From JALZDI01 sp036259355 (GTDB lineage Bacteria > Actinomycetota > Actinomycetes > Propionibacteriales > Nocardioidaceae): 10,605 nucleotides of DNA. Shown one piece after another: positions 1 to 5,697 of the stretch. Under the pieces are notes generated by a model. It was given only the letters and a program-made list of their open reading frames with translations. It made no database searches and was not told the origin of the DNA. Each line of letters starts with the position of its first letter. The stretch's first letter is position 1. A program made the translations under genes and the position numbers. The DNA lies in the NCBI GenBank assembly GCA_036259355.1, contig DATABY010000234.1, positions 1 through 10,605 of the forward strand, in the 5' to 3' direction.

Positions 1-32
1 GGCACGTGGCTGAACCGCTTCCCCCCCGGGCT

Positions 33-1649
33 CTAACGCTTGACGGCGCCGTGCAGGTGCGGTCCTGCGTGCGGTCCTGCGTGCCCGGCCGCGGACGTCG
101 ACTGGCCCGGCTTCGGCCCCACACCGTTCACGGTGGAGGTGTCGAAGGCGTAGGTGATCGCTGCGTGCGCGATCGCGTCGGCGTTGGTGTCGAGCGCCTC
201 CGGGGCGACGTTGCCGACCAGGTCGTTCTCCGCGATCAGCTCGGCGTAGACGTCGGCGTCGGCGCCGTCGGCCACGGGCGTCGAGGAGTCGCAGGCCTCG
301 TGGTAGCAGGGGTCGTAGATGGACCCGGCCACACCGCCGTACATCTCCTCCTCGGCCTCGGTCTTGACGCCGTCGGCCCCGGTGAACAGGCCACCGGACG
401 GGATGCCGTTGTTGATGAACGCCTGGTAGTCGGAGCGTCCGGAGAACTCCGTGGCCTGGAACGGCAGGCTCTCGGAGGCGAAGTGCTCGTTGAACATCGC
501 CTCGATCGCGTCCGACCCGGGAGGACCGGTGAGGCCGAAGTCCGACCCGTCACCGTCGTAGACGCCGCGGATGAAGTTCGGCGAGCCGACCATGTCGAAG
601 TTCAGGTAGAGCGCGATCCGCCTCAGCTGACCGGGCGGAAGCGACTCGACGTAGTCGGTGGAGCCGACCAGCCCAAGCTCCTCGGCGCCCCACCAGGCGA
701 ACCGCATCTTGTTCTCCGGCCGGACGTCGGCCATCTCCTGCGCCACCTCGAGGATCGCGGCGCTGCCCGTGGCGTTGTCGTTGTAGCCGGGGCCCTCGGG
801 GACCGAGTCAAGGTGGGCGCCGAGCATCACGACGTTGTTGGGGTTGCCGTAGCGGCTGTTCGCGATCACGTTCGTGGTGATCCGCGGCTCGGAGACGGTG
901 TCAGTGAAGATCCGCACGGTGGTCCCTGCCGGGTCGGCGAGGTCCTGGCCGATGGCGAACGACGTGCCGAGCACCGGGATGTCGACGACGTCACCGCCCA
1001 GGGTGCCGTTGAGGACGCCGCTGCGGTCCGCGCCGTTGCCCTGGTTGAGGATGACCGCGCCGACGGCTCCGGCGGCCTGGGCGTTCTCCGCCTTCTGCGC
1101 GAAGGTGCAGGTGCCGCGCTGGATCAGCGCGACGTTGCCGGCGGTGAAGCCGGCGAAGTCCTCGGTCTCGCAGCCGCTGGTCGAGGTCTCCGGCGCGGAG
1201 AGCGCGAGGTCGACCGGCTCGATCGTTCCGGTGATGCTCTCGGGGGCTGTGGAGCCGGAGAAAGTCATCGTGGCGAAGTCGTCGCCCTCGGCGTACGTCG
1301 TCGCGTCGGGGGCGGTCTGCTCGAACTGGGGGGTGCTGAGCTCCTGGAAGAAGTCGAACTCGAACTTCTGCTGCCGGACCTTGTACCCGGCGCTGCGCAT
1401 CTGCTGCGCCACGTAGTCGGCCGAGGCGGCGTAGCCGGGGAGTCCGGCGGCGCGGTTGCCGCCGTTCTCGTCGGCGATGTCCTGGAACGCCTCGAGGTGG
1501 TCGAGGACGCCGTCGAGCGTCACCCGCTCCTGCAGGTTCTCGGACCTGTCGGTGGGGTCCGCGCTGGCGGTGGTTGCCAGCGGCAACGTCAGGGCGGCGG
1601 TCGTCGCGAGGGTCGCTGCGATGACCGTGGGGCGTGATGGTCTGAACAC
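33..1649 (-). CDS. Secreted M28 family zinc aminopeptidase with PA domain
   Basis: A 538-residue exported metallopeptidase that should remove N-terminal residues from peptides outside the cell. The GTG start at 1649 is chosen because AAAGGAG lies 5 bases before it and a signal peptide follows at once (about residues 1-30, ending ASA before DP). An upstream in-frame ATG would add 28 residues unlike a signal peptide. A PA domain (about 145-250) is inserted before the catalytic core. The core (about 270-505) has all di-zinc residues of the Streptomyces griseus aminopeptidase type: H279 and D281 in AHLDSV, D291 in NDNATG, E323/E324 in WGAEELG, D352 in NFDMVG and H450 in CYHEAC. C448 and C453 sit where that family has a disulfide. 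The tail carries four histidines in AGPH repeats. The gene is divergent from the DUF1800 gene. Family assignment is firm; substrate preference is unknown. Confidence 0.95.
   Translation of the reverse strand: MFRPSRPTVIAATLATTAALTLPLATTASADPTDRSENLQERVTLDGVLDHLEAFQDIADENGGNRAAGLPGYAASADYVAQQMRSAGYKVRQQKFEFDFFQELSTPQFEQTAPDATTYAEGDDFATMTFSGSTAPESITGTIEPVDLALSAPETSTSGCETEDFAGFTAGNVALIQRGTCTFAQKAENAQAAGAVGAVILNQGNGADRSGVLNGTLGGDVVDIPVLGTSFAIGQDLADPAGTTVRIFTDTVSEPRITTNVIANSRYGNPNNVVMLGAHLDSVPEGPGYNDNATGSAAILEVAQEMADVRPENKMRFAWWGAEELGLVGSTDYVESLPPGQLRRIALYLNFDMVGSPNFIRGVYDGDGSDFGLTGPPGSDAIEAMFNEHFASESLPFQATEFSGRSDYQAFINNGIPSGGLFTGADGVKTEAEEEMYGGVAGSIYDPCYHEACDSSTPVADGADADVYAELIAENDLVGNVAPEALDTNADAIAHAAITYAFDTSTVNGVGPKPGQSTSAAGHAGPHAGPHLHGAVKR
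57..84. repeat. 12-bp tandem repeat, 2.3 copies
   Basis: GTGCGGTCCTGC occurs at 57-68 and 69-80, followed by a partial copy GTGC at 81-84. It lies in the 3' end of the aminopeptidase gene. Read on the minus strand it encodes repeated Ala-Gly-Pro-His units (residues about 523-531), so it preserves frame and could vary in copy number. Confidence 0.85.
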
Positions 1650-1654
1650 CAAAG

Positions 1655-1661
1655 CTCCTTT
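1655..1661 (-). promoter_or_regulatory. Ribosome binding site of the aminopeptidase gene
   Basis: On the minus strand this reads AAAGGAG, 5 bases before the GTG at 1649. It fixes the start at GTG and rules against the in-frame ATG at 1733. Confidence 0.8.
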
Positions 1662-1720
1662 GCTTGGCTGGAAACAGTCCCCCGAGCATGGGCACCGGCG
1701 GTGTGCGAGTGACCACGGAA

Positions 1721-1726
1721 TGTCAA
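1721..1726 (-). promoter_or_regulatory. Candidate -35 box for the aminopeptidase gene
   Basis: The minus strand reads TTGACA, a perfect sigma-70-type -35 hexamer, about 72 bases before the GTG start. At a 17-18 base spacing the -10 position reads CACCGC or ACCGCC, which is poor. The site is therefore suggestive only. Confidence 0.35.
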
Positions 1727-1756
1727 CACCCATCCCACGCGCGAACTCTCGGCCGC

Positions 1757-1792
1757 GTCAAGAGGGGCGGCGCCCCTCCGCCGGATCTTGAC
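1757..1792. promoter_or_regulatory. Nested inverted repeat in the divergent intergenic region
   Basis: Outer arms GTCAAG (1757-1762) and CTTGAC (1787-1792) are perfect complements. Inside, AGGGGC (1763-1768) and GCCCCT (1772-1777) pair around a 3-base loop, leaving a 9-base bulge (1778-1786). It lies between the starts of the aminopeptidase and DUF1800 genes. It could be an operator, an RNA hairpin in a leader, or a shared control element. There is no T-run, so it is not a classical terminator. Confidence 0.5.
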
Positions 1793-1884
1793 CCGCGCAG
1801 GCGTGGCGCAGGTCGCAGCCGGCGGAAGGCAAAATCTGGCAATTCGCCCAACACGGGCACCAGCGACCCTGTGTAATCGGCTCG

Positions 1885-1901
1885 GCACACCCAGCGTGTG
1901 C
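1885..1901. promoter_or_regulatory. Inverted repeat before the DUF1800 gene
   Basis: GCACAC-CCAGC-GTGTGC is a perfect 6-base inverted repeat with a 5-base centre, ending 36 bases before the TTG start. A TGTAAT hexamer at 1872-1877, just upstream, could be a -10 box, though I see no matching -35. If so, the repeat lies at or just after the transcription start and could be an operator or a 5' leader hairpin. Confidence 0.4.
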
Positions 1902-1924
1902 AGTTCTCGGTGATCCTTTCCAAA

Positions 1925-1929
1925 GGGAG
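1925..1929 (+). promoter_or_regulatory. Ribosome binding site deciding the TTG start of the DUF1800 gene
   Basis: AAAGGGAG ends at 1929, 8 bases before TTG at 1938. The alternative ATG at 2037 (codon 34) has only a CAGG 3 bases ahead, which is too close and weak. The arginine-rich leader is therefore likely translated. Confidence 0.7.
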
Positions 1930-1937
1930 ACAACCCC

Positions 1938-3470
1938 TTGTCCGTCCAGACGCTGGCCCCCACGCTGACTGAGCGCGACCGGCGCCGCGCTCGCCGCCGC
2001 CGCGCCCGCCGACGCCGCCTGCGCAGACGCAGGCCGATGTTCGTTCCCACCCCCGCGCAGCGGCACCTCCTCAGCAGGTTCAGCTACGGCGTCACGCCCG
2101 GGCTGGTGGGCGAGATGCGCCGTGCCGGCGGCGCGGAGGCGTGGTTCAACCGGCAGCTGCGGCCGGGTCGCATCCGCGACCGGCAGGCGGCCGCGATGCG
2201 CGCCTGGTTTCCCTACCTGGACCGCACGCCGTCCCAGCTGTGGCAGACGGCTCTCTCCGGCAAGCGGGCCGGCTGGGAGATCATGAACGACTTCGCCCGC
2301 TGGACGCTGCTGCGGCGGATCTACAGCCGCCGCCAGGTGCACGAGGTGATGACCGAGTTCTGGTCGAACCTGCTGCACGTGCCCGCCCCGGGCGACAGCT
2401 CGTGGCCGCACCGCATCTCCTACGACGCCACGATCCGCAAGCACGCGCTGGGACGGTTCGAGGACCTGCTGTACGCCGCCATCACCCACCCGGCGATGGG
2501 CTGCTACCTCGACAACGCCACCTCCCGCAAGGACAACCCGAACGAGAACCTCGGCCGCGAGCTGCTCGAACTGCACACCGTCGGCCGGCAGGGCGGCTAC
2601 ACCGAGAAGGACGTGCGCAACTCGGCGCGGATCCTGACCGGCTGGAAGGTCGACATCCGCGGCACCTGGCGGGCCTACTACGACGAGGACGACCACGACC
2701 GGGACCCGGTCCGGGTGATGGAGTTCTACGACGAGAACCGCGACCGCGACGGCCGCCCGCTCACGCGGCGCTACCTGACCTACCTCGCGCGCCACGAGGC
2801 GACCGCCAAGCGCCTGGCCAAGCGGCTGGCCGTGCAGTTCGTCTCCGACGACCCGCCCGCGGACCTGGTGAACGACGTCGCGCGCGCCTACCTGAGGAAC
2901 AAGACCAGCATCCCCGCGACCCTGCGGGCGCTGGTCGGCCATCCGGCCTTCCGGCGCGCGGCCGGGGAGAAGGTGCGCACGCCGACCCAGGACCTGGCGG
3001 CCACCTACCGGGTGCTGGGCGTGCGTGCGCTCCGGCCGCAGGGCGGCAAGAACGACATGGCCCTGGAGATCATCTGGCAGGCGGGCGCCATGGGCGACCG
3101 GCCGTTCCACTGGGCGACCCCGGACGGGCCGCCGCTGGTCAACGACGCGTGGACCTCGGTCAGCCGGATGCTCGGCAGCTGGACGAACCACCTCAACATC
3201 GCCGGCGGCTTCTGGCCCAAGACCAGGATGCGCAGGCGGCCGGCGCTGGCTTGGATGCCGGAGCTGCCCGCCCGGTTCGACTTCGTCGTCGACCACCTGT
3301 GCCGGCAGATCCACGCCCGGCCGGCCAGTGACGCGATGATCGACGCCGCCTGCCTCGCCACGGGCGCCCGTCGGCGTGAGCGCATCACCGGCAAGCACCG
3401 GATCGTGGGTTGGCAGCTGCCCTGGCTGCTGCAGTCGCTGCTCGACACTCCCGAGCACATGACCCGATGA
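1938..3470 (+). CDS. DUF1800 family protein with arginine-rich leader
   Basis: A 510-residue DUF1800 protein of unknown biochemical function. Family features are the N-terminal LLSRFSYGVTPGL segment (about 44-56), FWSNLLHV (141-148), NENLGRELLELHTVG (about 202-216), the YTEKDV...ARILTGW stretch (221-236), and the C-terminal NDAWTSVSRMLGSW region (about 402-415). Known family habit: DUF1800 genes sit next to DUF1501 genes, as here. The stop overlaps the next start in ATGA (3467-3470), so the two are probably translated together. Residues 13-32 contain 16 arginines in runs of three or four, with no hydrophobic segment after them, so this is neither a Sec nor a normal Tat signal. The TTG start rests on the Shine-Dalgarno; starting at M34 would remove the leader. 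Family call is secure; role and location are inferred at best. Confidence 0.93.
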   Translation: MSVQTLAPTLTERDRRRARRRRARRRRLRRRRPMFVPTPAQRHLLSRFSYGVTPGLVGEMRRAGGAEAWFNRQLRPGRIRDRQAAAMRAWFPYLDRTPSQLWQTALSGKRAGWEIMNDFARWTLLRRIYSRRQVHEVMTEFWSNLLHVPAPGDSSWPHRISYDATIRKHALGRFEDLLYAAITHPAMGCYLDNATSRKDNPNENLGRELLELHTVGRQGGYTEKDVRNSARILTGWKVDIRGTWRAYYDEDDHDRDPVRVMEFYDENRDRDGRPLTRRYLTYLARHEATAKRLAKRLAVQFVSDDPPADLVNDVARAYLRNKTSIPATLRALVGHPAFRRAAGEKVRTPTQDLAATYRVLGVRALRPQGGKNDMALEIIWQAGAMGDRPFHWATPDGPPLVNDAWTSVSRMLGSWTNHLNIAGGFWPKTRMRRRPALAWMPELPARFDFVVDHLCRQIHARPASDAMIDAACLATGARRRERITGKHRIVGWQLPWLLQSLLDTPEHMTR

Positions 3471-4819
3471 ACCGTCCGGCCCAGACAACGACGAGAACCG
3501 AGCACACCGAGGACACCCAGGACATGGACACGACCACCCACAGCAGCGCGCACGGGCACGGCCCCGGCTGCGCCGAGTTCCACACCAGCCGGCGCGGCTT
3601 CCTCAAGGGCGTCTCGGCGGTCGCCGGCGGCGTGGTGCTGGACTCCATGACCGGCGGCGTCTTCCGGCAGGTGGCGTACGCCGCCAGCGGCACGGCGCGC
3701 AACGTGCTGGTCGTGCTGAGCCTGCGCGGCGGCGCCGACGGCCTCTCCATGGTGGTGCCGCACGGCGAGCAAGCGTACGAGGAGGCCCGCGGCCGCATTG
3801 CCATCCCGCGGGATGCGCTGATCGCCCGGGACTCGATGTTCGGCCTGCACCCGAAGTTCGAGCCGCTGAAGCAGATGTGGAACGACGGGAAGTTCGGCGC
3901 GGTCCACGCGGTCGGCCTCCCGCAGCCGAACCGCAGCCACTTCGCGGCGATGGAGGAGATGGAGGACGCCGATCTCGGCTCCAACCAGCGACGCGGCTGG
4001 CTGAACCGGATGATCGGCCTCGACACCAGCAGCAACCCGCTGGAAGCGGTGCACATGGGGTCGCCGCTGGTGCCGACGTCGCTGTACGGGCCCTCGCCCG
4101 TCGTCGCCACACACATGCTGAGCAAGCTGAAGCTGCACGGTACCGGCAAGGCCGACGCGCGGCAGCGCAAGACGCGTTCGCTGAACCGGGTCTGGGGCAG
4201 GGGCAACGGCGACCTCGGGCGCGCCGCCCGCTCCGCGATGAGAACCGTGAACCGGGTCGAAGACCTGGCCACGTCCAGGCCGACCCCGCCCCGCAACGAC
4301 GCTCGGTACCCCGTGGGCGACCTCGGGAAGACCCTCGCCGACACCGCGCGGCTGCTGCGCGCCGACCTCGGAGTCGAGACCGTGACGCTGGACTACAGCG
4401 GCTGGGACATGCACACCAACCTCGGCGACGTGCGGTCGGGTGCCATGACGGACATGGTCGAGGAGATGGCCAAGGCGCTGGCCGCCTTCTTCAAGGACCT
4501 GGGGGCGCTGGGCAACCGGGTCACGGTGGTGACCATCAGCGAGTTCGGCCGGCGGGTCGAGGCGAACGGCAACAACGGCCTCGACCACGGGTTCGGCAAC
4601 GCGATGCTCCTGCTCGGCGCGGGAGTCAAGGGCGGCCGGGTGCACGGCAACTGGCCGGGGATCGGGCCCGCCGACCTGCGTGAGGGCGACCTGCAGGTCA
4701 CCCGTGACTACCGCTCCGTGCTGACCGAGGTACTCAAGTCGCGCTTCCCGCAGGTCAACACCAGCAAGGTGTTCCCGGGCTTCAAGCCCGAGACCATCAA
4801 CGCGATGCGCCTGCCCTGA
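3467..4819 (+). CDS. DUF1501 family protein with Tat signal
   Basis: A 450-residue member of DUF1501, a family of the alkaline-phosphatase-like/sulfatase fold with no settled reaction. The ATG at 3467 overlaps the preceding stop; ATG 3524 (codon 20) is an alternative with no clearly better ribosome site. A twin-arginine motif TSRRGFLKG (40-48) and a short hydrophobic stretch ending near YAAS (71-74) indicate Tat export of a folded protein. Family motifs follow: LRGGADGL (86-93), NRSHF (155-159), GWDMH (312-316), SEFGR (358-362) and the DHG at 373-375, whose acid and histidine residues are likely metal ligands by analogy with the superfamily. It is preceded by a His-rich, hydrophilic N-terminus (HSSAHGHGPG). 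Together with the DUF1800 protein it probably forms an exported complex; that is inference from gene pairing and coupling. Confidence 0.94.
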   Translation: MNRPAQTTTRTEHTEDTQDMDTTTHSSAHGHGPGCAEFHTSRRGFLKGVSAVAGGVVLDSMTGGVFRQVAYAASGTARNVLVVLSLRGGADGLSMVVPHGEQAYEEARGRIAIPRDALIARDSMFGLHPKFEPLKQMWNDGKFGAVHAVGLPQPNRSHFAAMEEMEDADLGSNQRRGWLNRMIGLDTSSNPLEAVHMGSPLVPTSLYGPSPVVATHMLSKLKLHGTGKADARQRKTRSLNRVWGRGNGDLGRAARSAMRTVNRVEDLATSRPTPPRNDARYPVGDLGKTLADTARLLRADLGVETVTLDYSGWDMHTNLGDVRSGAMTDMVEEMAKALAAFFKDLGALGNRVTVVTISEFGRRVEANGNNGLDHGFGNAMLLLGAGVKGGRVHGNWPGIGPADLREGDLQVTRDYRSVLTEVLKSRFPQVNTSKVFPGFKPETINAMRLP

Positions 4820-4840
4820 GCCCGGTCGGTGAGGGGCCGG

Positions 4841-4846
4841 TACGCT
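4841..4846 (+). promoter_or_regulatory. Candidate -10 box for the tRNA gene
   Basis: TACGCT fits the actinobacterial TAnnnT -10 pattern and lies 15 bases before the tRNA, just after the DUF1501 stop. No good -35 is visible at 17-18 bases. An 18-base imperfect hairpin (GGGCC 4834-4838 with GGCCC 4847-4851) spans it, with no T-run. Confidence 0.3.
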
Positions 4847-4861
4847 GGCCCACGGTCCCTT

Positions 4862-4934
4862 GCCCCAGTAGCTCAGGGGATAGAGCGTCCGCCTCCTAAG
4901 CGGTAGGTCGCAGGTTCGAATCCTGCCTGGGGCG
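4862..4934 (+). tRNA. tRNA-Arg (CCT anticodon)
   Basis: A complete cloverleaf of 73 bases. The acceptor stem GCCCCAG pairs with CTGGGGC (4927-4933), with G4934 as discriminator. The D arm contains AGCTCAGGGGATAGAGC. The anticodon loop CTCCTAA (4893-4899) gives anticodon CCT at 4895-4897, which reads AGG arginine codons. The T arm is GCAGG-TTCGAAT-CCTGC. The outermost anticodon-stem pair is a T-T mismatch (4888/4904). CCA is not encoded and must be added after transcription. It lies 42 bases after the DUF1501 stop on the same strand. Confidence 0.96.
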
Positions 4935-4951
4935 CCCACCCGCCTGGGGCG
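4925..4951. repeat. 10-bp direct repeat of the tRNA 3' end
   Basis: GCCTGGGGCG at 4925-4934 is the end of the tRNA and recurs at 4942-4951. The spacing is too short to bound an integrated element, and no integrase is nearby. It may be chance in GC-rich DNA or a relic. Confidence 0.5.
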
Positions 4952-5014
4952 TGCAGGAAGATGCCGCAGAACCGGCGACCGCGCGTAGGCCGGAAGTTTG
5001 GCCTCTCAATATGT

Positions 5015-5028
5015 TGACGGGTCCGTCA
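5015..5028. promoter_or_regulatory. Perfect palindromic operator candidate before the cupredoxin gene
   Basis: TGACGG-GT-CCGTCA is a perfect 6-base inverted repeat around 2 bases, 43 bases before the start codon. It overlaps TTGACG (5014-5019), a good -35-like hexamer, though the nearest -10-like hexamer, TACCGT (5040-5045), sits 20 bases away. A dimeric repressor of TetR or similar type binding here would block the promoter. The regulator is not in this window. Confidence 0.5.
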
Positions 5029-5032
5029 CACA

Positions 5033-5053
5033 GTGTCCCTACCGTGAGGACAC
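5033..5053. promoter_or_regulatory. Second inverted repeat in the cupredoxin leader
   Basis: GTGTCC (5033-5038) and GGACAC (5048-5053) are perfect complements around 9 bases, ending 7 bases before the GGAGG ribosome site. It could fold in the mRNA beside the ribosome site or act as a second operator. Confidence 0.35.
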
Positions 5054-5070
5054 ACGGACCGGAGGCCACC

Positions 5071-5697
5071 ATGCGCGCACCCCTCATTTCCCACCGCAGC
5101 CGACTGGTCCGCGGACTCACGCTCGGTGTCGTCGTCACCGGGGTCTTCGCGTCCTCGGTGTCGGCGGCCACCACTCAGGTCGCCGCCAACGACAACCGGA
5201 CGTTCAGCCCCTCCAGCGTCACCCAGTCCGTGGGCGGCGGCGTGCACTGGGCGGCGAGCGGCATCGACGAGCACAGCGTCACCCAGGACCAGGCGGTGTT
5301 CGACTCCGGTGCCGCGGTGGCCGGCCTGGACTTCGCCCGCGTCTTCTCGGCCGGCACGTTCGCGTACCATTGCGAGAAGCACGCCGACCAGGGCATGCGC
5401 GGCCAGGTGCGCGTGCCGCCGCAGGTGCTCGCCAGCCCCCGGGGGCTGCCGTTCACCGTCCGGTGGGCGACGGCGGCGTCCAACACCGGGACTCGGTTCG
5501 ACGTGCAGTACCGCGTCGGCTCGGGCGCGTGGCGGACGTGGAAGGCCAACACCACCGCGCGCAGTGCCGTCTTCGGCGCTCGCTCGGCACCGGTGCGGGT
5601 GGTCCGGCGGAAGAGCTACTCGTTCCGGGTGGTCTCCCGGCTGTCGACGAGTGCCAGGAGCGGCCTGTCGCCGGTGCGGACGTTCCGCCCGTCCTGA
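5071..5697 (+). CDS. Secreted cupredoxin with fibronectin-III-like C-terminal region
   Basis: A 208-residue exported protein. The ATG at 5071 has GGAGG 5 bases upstream and is followed by a signal peptide (about 1-32, ending SVSA). Residues about 35-116 form a plastocyanin/azurin-like domain with a complete type-1 copper ligand set: H68 (EHSV), C101 (YHC), H104 (CEKH) and M109 (GMRG). Residues about 125-206 look like a fibronectin-III-type beta sandwich (FTVRW, FDVQYRV, WRTWK, YSFRVVSR), usually a binding or spacer module. There is no lipobox or membrane anchor, so the protein is likely released or wall-associated. The role is probably single-electron transfer or copper handling; the redox partner is unknown. 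Its 3' end overlaps the convergent phosphatase gene by 82 bases. The cupredoxin call is strong; the fibronectin fold is by pattern only. Confidence 0.88.
   Translation: MRAPLISHRSRLVRGLTLGVVVTGVFASSVSAATTQVAANDNRTFSPSSVTQSVGGGVHWAASGIDEHSVTQDQAVFDSGAAVAGLDFARVFSAGTFAYHCEKHADQGMRGQVRVPPQVLASPRGLPFTVRWATAASNTGTRFDVQYRVGSGAWRTWKANTTARSAVFGARSAPVRVVRRKSYSFRVVSRLSTSARSGLSPVRTFRPS

Noticed and set aside
6..1637. A 543-codon open frame on the plus strand antisense to the aminopeptidase
   Set aside because: Its product is low-complexity Gly/Val/Arg sequence without motifs. The minus-strand frame has a signal peptide and a full catalytic set. Long antisense frames are expected at this GC content.
1758..3488. 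A 576-codon minus-strand open frame antisense to DUF1800
   Set aside because: Composition is shadow-like (Pro/Arg/Gly/Val repeats), and the plus strand carries conserved DUF1800 motifs throughout.
4834..4851. A rho-independent terminator after DUF1501
   Set aside because: The stem is only 5 base pairs with an 8-base loop and no T-run, and it overlaps the likely tRNA promoter.
3005..4939. A 644-codon minus-strand open frame across DUF1800, DUF1501 and the tRNA
   Set aside because: It spans two genes and a tRNA in antisense and shows no recognisable domain, so it is a by-product of GC-rich coding.
4925..4951. An attachment site at the tRNA-Arg 3' end
   Set aside because: The second 10-bp copy is only 7 bases away from the tRNA end, and there is no integrase or element between or beside the copies.
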